Notes: generated from the letters alone by a model not told the origin. A stretch of 64,000 bases of DNA from Eupeodes corollae (GCF_945859685.1 NC_079147.1:303860485-303924484), one strand, 5' to 3'. Positions 23,946-36,397 are shown, numbered from the stretch's first letter. Program-made: numbers and translations.

Positions 23946-26185
23946 AATTGGTTCACATATGAAGAAGATTAGTGTTTGGAGTTCTAAGCTTTTCAGGGTT
24001 GTAGTTCTCGCAGACCGGAAAATGTGTCGCCATCAGTACTTTCAAGGATTCAGGTACAGAAGATGTCCACAATCCATCAGGTTGTGGAGGGAGTTGAAAA
24101 TTCTCCATTTTTTGTGTAGCATAATTAATTAAATTGCTTAGGCATATTTATGTGGTTCAAGAGCTGTCAGAAAGTCAATTTATTCTAAAATTTAGTACGT
24201 GAATAAAAAGAAAACTATATCAAGTAGAACTTTGAATTATCCTGTGATTCTGTTGTTCAACTTTAGTCAAAGTTAAGTAAAAAAACCTTCTTCGAAAGCC
24301 TCATGTCTTAAATAACCTTTAAGGATAAAGACAAAATCAGAGATTAGAAATATGAGTATTTTTACTTCAATAGACAGCCCTATTACATTGCAATCATTAT
24401 TTTTTGTTTTGTTTTGTTTCTAGACTCAATGTGTCCTTGTCCATTCTACGAGCGTATACTGAGATAGCATTTACTCCCTTTTTAATATTAACTAGAATTC
24501 TTCCGAAAATACCATTAGATTTAATCTGCTTATTCAATGCAACCCTATTCATTGTATCTTCTACATGAGAGTAGACTCTTTGACAATAAATTTCCAATTT
24601 CTGACTTGAAAGACCAAGACCAGTCAAAGTTGAGGGTTGCTCAACAAGAAAAAAAGTTAAGTAACAAAAATGAACCAAAGGCACATAAGTCGCAAAAAGT
24701 AAAATACCAAAACAGAGATACGTTTTTTTTTGTTTTTGGTCCTGGAAAATTTCGATACAATGTTCAAGGAAGACGTCACACATCCGACGTCTCACAGAAG
24801 AAGGTAAGATAATCCGTTCAATTCCTCACTCCTTGGAGTTACATCCGCCCTGCCTTCCTGCTCCCATGTATATGCAATATATTGCAAAAGAACAAGACAT
24901 CGCGCCAACAACAGACCAAGAGACGTCACACATAAGTGGCAGGCAGGCATCAGGACACTCAGAAGTCAAGAAAAAGAATATAGAACACAGAACAGGACAG
25001 AACAGAACACACTGCTGCAATAAGTTACCTTAAGGCTATTTAAGATAAATCCACATGCGAAGAACAATCTTCCATTTTTTAACTCGGATATCGTCTTTTT
25101 TTTGTGTCTTCTAAATTCCTTTCGTGTTCTCCATAAATAGCTTGGGATTAGAGATGTATCTTGGATGTACCTAAACTCGTATGCAACAGCAGGAGATTCA
25201 GTTCTGAAATACAAAAAAAAATAGAGACTTATGGGAATGGGTGAGGTGGAAGAAATCTAACATTATGTGTCCAATATATTTTTGTGAATCAATGAAGCTT
25301 GAGAAGCGATATGTCGATTGGCCGGAAGGGCAAAGCAGATAGATGTGAGTATTGTACTTAAATGTTGAGCCGTCTGCCACTGATGCTGTTGTATGATGGG
25401 CTAAAGCTGGAGCAGGCCAAGGACGATGTCGGTACTGATGCGATGCGAAGGAATTACGATAGCAATCAAATTAAGTTTAACTGCCAAAAGGTAGGTAAAG
25501 CTAAAATGGAGTTACTATACCTTCCTATACCTAAGCACACGTCGTCGTCGATACTACATATAAGGAGGGAGAGGTGCTGCGATTGGGGTTGGAATTGGTT
25601 TTATTGCGCTTAATCGCTTTTTAAGGGAATTTTTTTTTTGATATCTTAAACCTCTCTCCCTGGAAGGGGGTTTTCGTATTATAACTATAGACTTTAGTTA
25701 GGAGTTAGATACTTAACTATACTTATATTTGATTTGATGTTCAATCAAATCAAAATATAAATTGCAATGCACATGAACTTTGAGTGGTTGTAGGGGGGAT
25801 TATTGGTGATAAATGGATTGTATTGTAGAGATAAGGTCTTGTAGATGAAAAAAAAAATGGACCTGTTACATCCTTTTGCTTCGCTTATGTGCCTATCTGA
25901 TTGAAATGCAGACTTTGATTGGTACTAACATCATCCAACTGCAAGAGGATCTTTATAAAGAAGTTTAATATTTAAAAACAAAATTGTTTGCAATTTTTCT
26001 TGCATGAAACTAAAGATACATTTTAAAAATAATAGGCTTTCGCACCAATAGGTCAACTTGAAATCTTATAGTTCACCTTACCGCAGAACGGAACAAATAT
26101 TAACATCGTTATTGAGAAAGTCTGTTTATTGCATCGAAAATCCGTGCCTTCGTTGGAGTAAAATTACCTTTAGGACCTTTTAATA
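23946..26185. other. Intergenic, no gene supported
   Basis: Contains a 132-codon minus-strand open frame (24397-24795) and overlapping plus and minus frames at 24826-25613, none with a recognisable domain. A pyrimidine-rich tract followed by CAG (minus strand, about 25220-25200) could mimic a splice acceptor, but no supported exon chain results. Confidence 0.35.
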
Positions 26186-26585
26186 CAAGTAAGTATAGGA
26201 GGGTTAAACGTTTGAAATCCACAAAATAAATGCTGGTGTGCCCCAGGTCTGCGTTTTATCTCCGACCTTTTTCTTCAATTTTTTAAGTGATCTTCGAATT
26301 CGAATCTAATTAATTGTTTTGCTGGCGAGAGCACTCTTAGCATTTCATATTGGTTTCCAGACTCACATCCCTTCTCTTTGGTTGTGAACTTATATAGCAT
26401 TTTAACATTGGATATGAAACCTCGTGGAGTTTTATGCTTTGAGAACTCAATGCTGTTTTTATTTGAAATGATACAATACATTTTTCTCTCTCTCTGATCT
26501 GCCTACAATCTATAAAACCTACATACGTCAAAATCTTGAGGGTAACTTCCATCTCTTAGATGGTGCTGCCGAAATGCACTAAAGC
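26186..26585 (+). mobile_element. Jockey/CR1-type LINE fragment
   Basis: The plus strand reads 'INAGVPQVCVLSPTFFFNFLSDL' (RT motif GVPQGSVLSP, Gly-Ser lost), then 'VEFYALRTQCCFYL' and 'DLPTIYKTYIRQNLEGNFHL'. The last motif is shared with the fragment at 18050-18357. Out-of-frame shifts and stops are present. The fragment ends where an RTE-like 3' end begins. Confidence 0.65.
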
Positions 26586-26587
26586 TT

Positions 26588-26830
26588 TTTATTTACTTTA
26601 CTTTAGTTGGCGCTATAGCGCATCATGCATCTGGGCCTTAAGTAATATATCCCCCAGCTTACACGATCTCTGCTGTCTCTAGATTCAAATACCAAGCTGG
26701 TGTGCGCCGGCCTTACCTTCATCACTCCATATCGGAGATGAGGTCTGCTTCTGGTTTCCTCAGACTTAGCTTTTAATACTCTACGGGCTAGAGTTTCGAT
26801 GTTTATTCGCTTAATCACTGAACACGTAGT
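26588..26830 (-). mobile_element. RTE-like LINE 3' end, subfamily 2
   Basis: Minus-strand frame 'ARRVLKAKSEETRSRPHLRY' and 'SRDRVSWGIYYLRP', followed on the plus-left side by 'TTTACTTTACTTTAGTTGGC', the inverted terminus of the copy that ends at 29240 (GCCAACTAAAATAAAGTAAA). This subfamily differs from copy D in its last residues and tail. Confidence 0.72.
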
Positions 26831-26839
26831 TTTTTAGTG

Positions 26840-29240
26840 GCAAGTCCCTTTAAAGGTCGTTTAGTTTGTGATTGTGTCTTCTCCGCCAAATATTATTTGC
26901 CTGTCAACACAAACCGGTCGATATATTGTACGTAGAATCTTCCTTTTCCCCTTCCTCTCGGTGGTGCAAAATCGTATCGTCACCTCCTAGTGGTGCCGCC
27001 CGCTGGATAGCTGAAAGGTAAACTAACCACGAACGTGCTGTGTCACCTGAGTTACCTTTTCAGAGAGAAGGAGCAAAAGACCAGATATCCCTCTGATAAC
27101 GTTGACAACCCCCCTTCCGCAAACGAAAAAAGTACAACGATTTACGTTTATGATAACCCTCAAGGAGATGCGATAGAATGGGCCAGGCAGGAGGAAGATT
27201 GAAGGGTATGATTTCTACTATGGGAATTGTCTACTCGATGGGAAGAAGCGCTTATTTGGATGTGGTTTTGCTGTCAGAGGGAAACTATGGCAAAGAGTTT
27301 TAAGCTTTCGGAAAGTAAGCGAAAGAGTGACGAAAATCCGCATTAAGGCCAAATTCCATCACCTGAGGCTTTCAGTACGCATGCCCCGCCGAAAGAGAAA
27401 GATGACAATACCAAAGAAAATTGTATGAGTTCCTCGTCAAAACATATGAGCAATGTCTCAAAAACGATGTTAAAATTCTCCTGGGAGATTTTAACGCCAA
27501 AATTGGTAAAGAAGGCATCTTTGGTAGGTCAATCGGAAGACATAGCCTACACGATATCACAACTGGAAACGGACTCAGGCTTATCGACTTCCTGACCGAG
27601 AAAAACAGGGTGTTGAGTAGCACCAGATTCCCTCGCCTTGATAACGAATATCCATTGAAGCTCTTAGGCGAACAACAACCTCGAGGAAAAGATTCAACGT
27701 TGGAAGACTGCAGCAGGAGGATACCACCAATGAACCCTACAACAGTCGAGATGTGCCCAGATGCCCACTGGCAGCTTTGCAAACAATTCATCAGGAATGC
27801 TGCAGAAGAAGTGCTAGTTTTCTCACAGCCGCCACCAAGGAACCCCTGATTTGACTCTGAATGTGCTCAGCCAAACCAAGCCAAAACGGAGGCATACAGA
27901 TTGTGGCAGCAAATGAGGGGACGAGCTACCCGCCTGCTCTATGTCGACAAGAAAAGGGATGAAAACCGCTTGCTCAGAGTGAGATCAAACTATCCATCAC
28001 CAGGCTGAACTCAAACAAAGCGACAGGTTATACGGTCGGCAGGCGGAGCTTTTTAAGAACGCTGGAGCAGATCTGGTAGGAGCATGCCCCATCTAGTTAC
28101 TAAAATTTGGTCGGAAGAAAGCATGCCCGATGAGTGGAACCTAAGCACTATCTGCCCGATCCATAAAAAGGTGACCGCCTTCTTTGCGTCAACTACAGAG
28201 GCATTATCCTTTTAAACATCGCGTAAAAGATCTTGTCCAGCGTATTATGTGAACGTCTGAAGCCATTTACTGACGAACTAATTGGCCCTTACCAGTGTGG
28301 CTTCAGGCCTAGAAAATCTACCATCGACCAAATTTTCACTCTACGCCAAATCCTCGAAAAGGCCCAAAAACGTAACATCGAAACACACTTTCATCTATTT
28401 TAAAGCAGCTTATGACAGTGTAGACAGGAACGAACTATACCGTGCCATGTGGAGTTTTTGTATCCCTACAAAACTGATACGGCTTATAAGGCTTGTTTCT
28501 GCGTGAAAATTGGAAGAGACTTGACCAAAACATTCGAAACCACGAGAGGGCTTCGACAAGGTGAGAGTCGATTCACACATTAGACTTGGTCAAAATGTGA
28601 CAATGTACAGGTACAACTTCGAGATGGTAAACGAATTTGTTAATCTGAGTCCTGCTGTTAATTCTGCAAATGACATCAAAGTGGAGATCAAACGCAGAAT
28701 TACCCTTGCTAATCGCTGTTTCTTTGGCCTTAGTAAGCAGTTGAGAAATAAGGTCCTATGCCGAAGTACCAAAGAGGCACTGAACAAAACTTTAATCATT
28801 GCTGTATGGTGCAGAAGCATGAACCCTCTTCCAGGCGAATGAAGGATCTCTTGGTATCTTCGAAAGGAAGATACGATCTATGGTCCGGTTTGTGTCGACA
28901 GGAAAAGTAATATCTGGCGGAGAAGATTTAACCAGGAGTTATGCGAGTTGTAAAGTGACTTGCCACTGGTCAAAAAACTGTGCGTACAATGCTTAAGATG
29001 GCTAGGGCTTGTCGAGCGAACGAACATCGAATCTCCACCCCGTAAGGTATTCAACGCCAAGCCTGAGGGAACAAGAAGCAGAGGCAGGCCTCATCTCCGG
29101 TGGAGTGATTAAGTTAAGGCCGACGCACGTCAACTTGGTATTCGAAACTGGAGGCAGCAAGCCAGAGATCGAGTAAGCTGGCGAAAGTTATTACTTAAAG
29201 CGCAGGAGCATAATGCGCTGAAGTGCCAACTAAAATAAAG
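26840..29240 (+). mobile_element. RTE-like LINE copy E, subfamily 2
   Basis: Plus-strand relic. The endonuclease begins about 27180 ('GYDFYYGNC', 'KRLFGCGFAVRGKLWQRVLS') and continues 'VKILLGDFNAKIGKEGIFGR' and 'LHDITTGNGLRLIDFLTE' at 27421-27849, with the GDFNAK motif intact. Linker and RT pieces follow at 27850-28500 ('ARNP.F', 'ESMPDEWNLSTICPIHKK', 'YQCGFRPRKSTIDQIFTLR', 'FKAAYDSVDRNELYRAMW'). An internal deletion at about 28555 removes the YADD region and joins to 'FEMVNEFVNLSPAVNSAND' and 'ITLANRCFFGLSKQLRNK'. The C-terminus is 'LRWLGLVERTNIESPPRKVF'. It ends in an AAAGTAAAGTAAG tail. Confidence 0.8.
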
Positions 29241-29339
29241 TAAAGTAAGAATCTTTCTCTCAAAGAAATCAAGGGACTCTTCATCAAACTGGGAAAGATT
29301 TCATGCTTCTGCTCTATAAAGTAAAACTGCAATGATCAA

Positions 29340-30200
29340 AGTTTTCTACTGTGTCTGGTTATTACTTTGTGATAGGGCTTTATTCCTCAATTGCTTACTT
29401 AGGTCACAGCAATAGCGAATAGCAAGGAAGATTTCATCGCTGATGTCATTTGCAGAGTTCACAGTAGTTCCCAGGTAAATACAATCATTTACCACTTTTA
29501 AGTCCAATTTATCAATGGTTTTGTCTTCATTAATCACAAGACCCAGTCTGTTCGCTTCAGACTCGATACCGGAAAAGGAACCAGGCCTAAGGCTACACAG
29601 CTAATGGCCAATCACTTCATCTGTGAATAGGTTTGATGTCTAAAAGGCTGATGCCTCTGTAGTTTGGCGCAGAGAGGGCGAGATGAACTCTGATCTCATT
29701 CGGATCAAGTTTGTGGAATTCCAGATCACCAACCAAATGTATTTGTCGGGGCTGCTCCTTGACGGAGTCGTGGGCTTCATCGCCATTAAACAGCAGCTTA
29801 AAATGATATTTTCAAATTTTTAGTAGCAGCTTAGTCTCCAGTACAGTATTTATCTCCTTATCTTGGCAGGCTCCAGGGCGGCTAGTGAATTCCGTTGTTT
29901 GCCTCTTGACCCGTCTATAAAACCTCCGCACCTATTTCCTACTAAAGCATCTCAGGATTTCCTCGACTTAACGCTGCTCATGTGCCATTGTCTTTTTTCT
30001 GAGCAAACGGTTTTCATCCCTTCTTTTATCGACATAGAGCTGACGGGATATCCGCTTCCTCCTTTGCTGCCACAGTCTTTATACCTCCGTTTTGGCTCTG
30101 TTTACTTGAGCACATTCGTAGTCAAACCAAGGGTTCCTCGCTGGTGACTGTGAGAACCCTAGTACTTTTTCCGCAGCATTTCTGATTACCTGTTGGCAAA
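29340..30200 (-). mobile_element. RTE-like LINE copy I, subfamily 2
   Basis: Minus-strand copy facing copy E. From right to left it reads 'ARNPWFDYECAQVNRAKTEV', 'RLWQQRRKRISRQLYVDKRR', 'LDPNEIRVHLALSAP', 'NYRGISLLD', an internal deletion, then 'INEDKTIDKLDLKVVNDCIY' and 'LSKQLRNKALS'. The 3' terminus is missing. Copies E and I lie tail to tail about 100 bases apart. Confidence 0.75.
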
Positions 30201-32595
30201 GCTGCCAAGGGGTTTAAAGCTTTTTGGACAGTATTAAAAAAAAAGAGATTTTAAGATCATTATTAAACATTAACTTACTTAAGTCACCCAAATAACGTCG
30301 TGAAGTCTTTTTCCTCACACTTGTTTACAGTTATTTTAATGGACTAACACTTTTAAGAATGCCCATCAGTTTAGCCTTGATCTTATCTTCTTATGAAAAA
30401 GTTTAAGTGCTGAAAAGGAGTTAGTTCATGCTCCTGCAGAAATCAATAAAATTGAATTTTGAAGTTCTTTGAAATCAAAATCGCTGCCTAAGCGATAGAT
30501 TAATTCATACTATTTCCAAACAGTCAACTCTTTTGCCAACAACTAATGAATACCTAGATAGTTTGCTAGTCTCGAAACTTTTATTTTTGTATTCAAAAGT
30601 TTTACAACCAATTTATTGTCTTTGATGTTGTGTAAAATTTCCAAACGTTCACGTCGCTATATGCTTTTGTGAAATAAACTACATCGTCTAAATTTTCCAT
30701 AGTTTACTATAACCAACCAAAACTTCAAAAGAATAACTTTCGCATCCGTTTTGAGGTTTTGTGCAAATGTAACAATATATATAAATTGACTTCACCTGGT
30801 TACTGCTTGGAACCACAATTATACCCCAAGTGCACCACAACTGCACCACTTAATTTTCAACCGCACCAAAAATGTTCTATAAACTCGGACAGCATCAACT
30901 TGCTTTGGGATCGTCCTGTAGTAAACTCCTTCCGCTGCCGGGCCGCCAGGAACAACTTCAATTCCAACAAAATACTTAACAAAAAAGAATATACATACAA
31001 CCTATTCCTGTACTATACAACTGTCAAGGATCAGTGTCCATTTTTAACACAATGAATAAACAGAACACAATAGTAGGACCATAAAGCCAAAAGACCAACA
31101 CGTCCTTTTTCTGATGGTTAGGTTGGTGCTGACCACCATCACCATGGAAGCAAGCATAACACATATACTTATACACAGGCTACAAGAAGACACATCCCTG
31201 AGGACATTTCTCTTCCAAAAAATGCAAAAAAAAAATGTTGTTTCCATATTCAAGAGAGTATATCAGCTCAGCAGCAGCTGCAGCGTAGGCGGGGGTGGCC
31301 GTTTGACCGTTTCGGGAGGAAGCTGGGAACAAGGATTGGAAGTCCAGCAGTGTAACCATTCATGATGTATGTCCTTTTTTACTGAATTCAAACTTCCAAA
31401 TATAACCCTTTTGTTGTTTGTCTTTCGATTCCTCGAAATCCCGTATTTACGTCCATTTTATATCCTTCACTATCCAGGCACACAGCATCAGGGGTCCTGT
31501 GGGTATTTTAACGTGTCTTGTTGTATTTAATTTTTATTGTTCTTTCTCGTGATTTAAACACTTTTTCTCCCTCTCTGAATTCAACCTCTTTGATTGCAAG
31601 GCAGGTATATGAATACAAGTCCTGCTGCTCCTGCTGGTTTGATGATGATGCTGTGAAATGTTGTCCTTTCTATTTATTTTACACTCGAGTCCTTTTTTAA
31701 TTGTAACCCTTTAGCGAGATCTTTCTTATACATACAATTTTGTTTTTATATTCTTTCTTCAATTCGTTTTAAATTAATTTTCTATCACAACGAATGACAC
31801 TCATGATGGGCAGAAGCAAAATGAAGAAGGAGCCAGCGGTTGATGGAAATGATGAAAAATCAATCAGCTCGTGATTTGCATTTTCTCCACTCAAACACTT
31901 CGTACTTCGTAGGGGTGTAATGTTTTTTCACTGTAGTTTTTCACCCCATCACCGTCCGTAGTCGTGTCGCTTAGTCTGCTCTCAGAAAACACTTTTCAAC
32001 ATCGCATCGGAGCGTAGCGTATATAGCAGCTTTGAATTGATAATTAGCAAACTCTGCATAAGTGACATGACTAGCGGAACAAGTATCAATTTAAAATGGT
32101 TGCAACTCTTCTTTGGTGATGATGTGTCCATAGCCTTATATTTAAAGTATTTAAAGTGGCAGAGTTGATAACGACGACAGGCGCGGCGGTGGTGATGGGG
32201 CTTACATCTCACATAACCCTTCCTCTTACTATTTAAGGGATGATGAATATATTAGAAAATAGAAGGAATCAGTTTTAAGAGCATGGATTTCGACTTAAGG
32301 ACACTTTGCGAAGGAATTAGCTACACGCTTACTTGACATTTAAAGTATATTGAAAATGTTAATAGACGTCAAGAAATGAGATGGATTTTGTTAAGTTCTT
32401 AAATGGTTTTCGAATTCTAGTTTACAATTCAAAAAGAATTTGAAGTTTCGTTGGTAATTTCACCAGTTTTTACCTTTTTGAATTTGAAACACTATTTAAA
32501 CTGACAGCTGTCAAATGATTTATTTTTTCGTGTAGTATTTTGATGTATATAGATTGACGCCCGAACAAAGGTCCGAAATTGTGGAAATATATTTT
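30201..32595. other. Intergenic, no gene supported
   Basis: No recognised motif. The open frames at 30759-31055, 31114-31365 and 31518-31700 are short and unconvincing. The sequence at 31800-32220 is somewhat GC-richer and non-repetitive, which could suit regulatory DNA, but no specific site is claimed. Confidence 0.35.
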
Positions 32596-32599
32596 GAAA

Positions 32600-32765
32600 A
32601 TCATGGTTCTATTCGAAATACGTGTAATATCCATGACGTGTTGGTTATGGCGTTGGACTGTCATGTTAAAAGTCTTCGGTTCAATCCGGTAAAGTTTTTT
32701 GTACGGGTACTGTCTATTGCGAGGAATTGACAAATTATCCAATAGTAATTTTTTTCGTGCCCGGC
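32600..32765 (+). mobile_element. tRNA-derived SINE head, copy 3
   Basis: Plus-strand SINE 5' half: 'TTGGTTATGGCGTTGGACTG' (box A-like region), 'CGGTTCAATCC' (box B), then 'GGGTACTGTCTATTGCGAGG' and 'AATTGACAAATTATCC'. It is cut at about 32765, where the 5' region of an LOA-type LINE begins. This copy best shows the tRNA origin on the plus strand. Confidence 0.82.
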
Positions 32766-32769
32766 AAAA

Positions 32770-35325
32770 ATCCTCGTTTCAAACCCTCCTAGTGGGTGCC
32801 GGGCGGTAATGATCACCACAGTTGTCTTGTACGTTGTCAAGATGGAGATCAGCTAAGATCAGGTTGAATTGCTGAAGTTTCCTACTCCTTAATAGTAGCA
32901 AGTTTTAGCAATGCAATTTGACCATAGATACGGGGTCCCTAATTTCAGTGGTGGTGTGAGCGTCTTACATAATCCGTGCCAAGAATGAAAGGCTGGGGGG
33001 CAAACCAATGGCTAACGAGCTCATTCGGATGCCTTGACAGGGTCCGTCTTATTTTTTGCGTTACCCCGGTATATCGGCTCTGCCGGGGCTGACCTCTTTT
33101 TTTACAACCTACTCGTGGGACCAACATTCAAAAAACTTTAACAAAATGGACGAACAAGACATGATAAACGTAGAACCATCCACAGACTTGGAGGATGAAC
33201 TCTTGGCCTCCAGCCAGGAGACCTTGAAGGGGAGTTCATTTAGCGCTGTTAGTTCCAGCACTTGTGAGCAACCCAAAACCACAGAAAGTTTAGGCATTGC
33301 TATTCATAGCACTCCTATTCTTCCTAAACCGTATACAAAACCGAAACCCTCGGGTAGCAGTGCAACTCGAGGAACCAAGAAACCATCGGAAGGCGCTCTT
33401 CTCAGGAACCACATCAAAACGGACTCGCACATTCTTGCGAAGATTGCCAAAAATGAAGAGACCGCAGTGTTTCAAGAGAGGGACGCCCAGGATAAAATAA
33501 AGTACCAAAGTGATGAATACAACAACCTTCTAGCCAGCCGAGAAAAGGCTGTTAAGCGAAACAGATCTCAGGTAGAGATCTGCCCGTCTCAGAAAAAGAG
33601 CAAGCTTGACGACCGGACAAAGCCAGTGAAAGCACCATCTTCTGGAGCAGTGCAACTGCGTACTCTTAGTGAGGTTGTCAGGGATGACCTCCACGTAGCA
33701 GTTGTGGATGAGCTCTCCACAAACAGCAAACGTCTGCTGAACGTGTGGAACTCTATCGATTCAAGTGTTTTCATACACTATATCGAAGACAACCAATACG
33801 ACCTCTTTTATAGAACCGCAGATAAAGACCAAGGTAATCCCAGAACTTGTATTTTAGCTAAGAAACATAAAGGATTTGTATGTCTAAATTTTAGCACTCC
33901 TGATCTGACAGTTGTCAGATTTGAAGATAAGAATACACATGGTTTGCTGTTGGCCTATTTTTACTCTGCCCATAATGCACCATCACCTCCGGAGGAGGTG
34001 TGCAAAATCATAACCGAAGCAAAAACCAGAAAGGCAAACTTTCTGATCGGAGGCAACGCAAATGCTCGGCATACCCTTCGGGGAAGTTCTGAGATCAACG
34101 AACGAGGTGAGTCACTTTTTGATTTTATTATTGAAAATAATATGACCATTTGTAACAGAGGCAATACTCCCACTTTCGTCTTTCCGAGCTCGGAAAATTA
34201 TGATGGATGTGAGGATGTACTTGATGTTACTTTAGTAAACAACCGTAATTTATTAGTGGAGAATTGGAGAGTTTTCCCTTTAAATTCGTTTTCGGATCAC
34301 AAGTGGATTCTTTTTCAAATTAATTTCGAGTCGAAAAACCCTCCACCTTGTAGAAATCCCAAAAGAACTGACTTGAAGAAATTCAGTCAAATTGCTGATT
34401 CTAAACTAAGCAACTAAACGAATCTCACTGAGTCGATAGGAGACCTTGAATCAAAGGTGTAAACCTTTGAAACTTCTATAAGTAAAGCTTTAGGAGTCTC
34501 TTGCCCAGTTAAATATAGCCGTAAAACCCTTCCTTCTTGGTGGAATGAAGAATTGTGCAGTCTTAGGAAAATGACGAGGACAATTTTCAATATCGCCACA
34601 AACATTAGTTTTACCAACCGTATAAAGACTCTATCCCGAAAGTGGGTAGGCGAGGTCACGAATCCGCGAAGGATTTCAGACCAATAAGCTTAACATCTTT
34701 TGTGTTTAAAACCTTGGAGCGCATTCTTGATTACCATATTAGAGAAATCCTAGTTGCACGACCTCTCGAAAGCTCTCAGCATGCTTATCTTAAGGGCAAA
34801 TCTACGGAGACTGCCCTCCATGAGGTAGTGCGTACTGTAGAACAAACAATCCGTTATATAGAATTTATTCTTGCCACCTTCCTAGACATAGAAGATGCTT
34901 TTAACAGCGTCCTTACCGAATCCATAGAGGAATCGCTCGTTAAGTTTGGTGTTGAAGAATTCATTCGAGAATGTATTATTTCCATGCTCAGTGGTAGGAA
35001 CAAACGCAGGGCCTGTTCTTAGCAAAGCCCACAATATTAATAAGCTAAAGAAGGTTCAGAGAACAGCTTGCGTGGGCACCATAGGGGCTATGCGTACTTG
35101 CCCAACGGATGCTTTAAACGTTATTTTGGATCTTCTACCAATCGACCATTTTATTAAATACATAGTTTCCTGCAGCGCTATTAGGCTGAAGCAATCAAAC
35201 AGCTGGTTGTCAAAACTTTATGGTCACAGCAAAACAATGAAATTGTTTCCCTCAGATATTATCACTGACTACTGTACTCCTACTTTGAGCTTTAGTAAGG
35301 GTTTTAAGACCTTTTTCAGGTTGAA
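32770..35325 (+). mobile_element. LOA-type LINE with fused ORF1 and endonuclease
   Basis: Plus-strand LINE. A 5' UTR (about 32770-33145) is followed by a frame from ATG 33146 that runs ORF1-like sequence (MDEQDMINVEPS, then Lys/Ser/Pro-rich) directly into an endonuclease C-terminal half (from about residue 230: 'GFVCLNFSTPDLTVVRFED', 'YSAHNAPSPPEE', 'FLIGGNANARHTLRGSSEIN', 'NSFSDHKWILF'). The ORF1 zinc knuckles and the endonuclease N-terminus are deleted. RT pieces are at 34642-35022 ('AKDFRPISLTSFVFKTLERI', 'QHAYLKGKSTETALHEVVRT', 'ATFLDIEDAFNSV'). A further deletion joins to 'INKLKKVQRTACVGTIGAMR' (35030-35325). RNase H is missing. Confidence 0.8.
33146..34417 (+). pseudogene. Chimeric ORF1-endonuclease frame of LOA-type LINE
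   Basis: An unusually long intact frame for a relic (about 423 codons from ATG 33146; open from 33056). The first half is low-complexity and basic, as in R1/LOA ORF1 N-termini. The second half is an AP-endonuclease domain in which the usual GDxNAHH-type motif reads 'GGNANARH', so the catalytic Asp is Asn. 'SDHKW' near the end is the expected SDH motif, intact. The fusion arose by deletion and not as a functional design, most likely, but the frame has stayed open. Confidence 0.7.
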
Positions 35326-35512
35326 GATTATCTTTCGAATTAAATACATTTCATGTCAATTTAAAAAGATCATCATTGTTTTGTTCCATTTCAAAGTTGT
35401 ATACCTCTGAAAAACACCCTTTATAAACACAATTTTAATTAAAATCTTTATTGTTTTATTATTATTAACGACAAAAAGATTATAATAAATATTTATTTTC
35501 TTCTCATGATCT

Positions 35513-36148
35513 TCATCCCAAACTAAATATCTTCAAATTATTAAATCCCTTAGACTTGTCAATTTTTCCGATCAGCCTACCTTTAAATAACGCTGTTTCC
35601 TTCTTTGCATTTTTCCACAATATATCCACAGCCATTGTTGTCTCTGGCACATAGCTCGGTAGCATTTCTTCATCAATTCTGTAATCGTGCACATAATAGA
35701 TGCCCTTTTGCACTGGGCATGATTTAAAGAAATTTCCATGTTTCAGCAAATCCTCGTAAATTACTTTCAAAATTGGATCGGTAGTTTTGGTTGTCAAAAA
35801 TTTACAAAAGTGTACAGTTCGTTTTATCAATGTTGTCCAATTGGCATCACTATTTTCCAGTGATATTGCATATTCCAGAGTCATGTCATCCAATTGTTCG
35901 ATTACATTTATATGACAGTTGATAGTAGTTTCTCCAGTGTCATTCCGAATTTCAAGTTTAACCTCGAGTTTGTCTTTGTTGATTTCATAAGGAAACGATG
36001 TGAATATCACCTTAAACGATCGCTGAAAGAGAAGTTTTGAAGATCAGTTTTAGAAGAGCTTTGAAGTCTTTGTTTGTTTCATCCTTACCCAAGCAAAAAC
36101 GCAAGCTGTCAATGATAATAAAAATAGCAGAAAAACTTGTTTCCTCAT
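35513..36148 (-). CDS. Secreted DUF1091-type protein, gene 1 (two exons)
   Basis: Minus-strand gene: exon 1 at 36148-36089, exon 2 at 36022-35513, about 189 residues, with a 66-base phase-0 intron (GTAAGG..TTTCAG). Exon 1 is a signal peptide (MRKQVFLLFLLSLTACVFAW). The mature part starts 'RSFKVIFTSFPYEINKDKLE'. The family pattern is visible: Cys near 56 ('INCHINV') and Cys near 93 ('HFCKFL'), a helix 'PILKVIYEDLLKHGNFFKSC', then 'CPVQKGIYYVHDYRIDEEML' near 122 and a C-terminal beta region ending GFNNLKIFSLG. Length and layout fit the fly DUF1091 family of small secreted proteins, thought to share the lipid-binding (MD-2-related) type fold and to include chemosensory-related members; the ligand is unknown. 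A minus-strand AATAAA lies at 35492-35497. The gene is divergent from the next gene, with 249 bases between starts. Confidence 0.87.
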
Positions 36149-36397
36149 TGTTCACAAATTCAAAACTAAAAAGCCTCGAGATCATGAAACTCTCATATGT
36201 AATAATTATGCATGATCATGGTAACTGATCTGCGATAAGACAAGTCCACTAGAGCATATAATGACAGCTATTAGTTACTCAAGGCCAAAAGTACAAATCT
36301 AATTCGATAGATGGTATCTCGATCATCATAATTATGAATTCATCATATTTAAGAAGGGTGATTAACCATAGAATTATCATTCTCAAGTCGATCACCT
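36149..36397. promoter_or_regulatory. Shared upstream region of a divergent DUF1091 pair
   Basis: 249 bases between the two start codons, read away from each other, so both promoters and 5' UTRs must lie here unless there are upstream non-coding exons. The region is AT-rich. A 'CATATTTAAG' stretch at about 36344 could serve as a weak TATA-like element for the right-hand gene. No firm core-promoter element was found for the left-hand gene. Confidence 0.5.

Noticed and set aside
24397..24795. 132-codon minus-strand open frame.
   Set aside because: No recognisable motif, no convincing signal peptide or start context, and overlapping open frames on the plus strand. Probably chance.
24966..25380. 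Two adjacent minus-strand frames with a pyrimidine tract and CAG between them, resembling an exon-intron-exon chain.
   Set aside because: No protein family could be recognised on either side and the supposed exons are low complexity at their ends. Not supported without transcript data.
36344..36354. TATA-like stretch upstream of the right-hand DUF1091 gene.
   Set aside because: In AT-rich DNA such words are frequent and no initiator could be matched. It is mentioned only within the shared upstream region.
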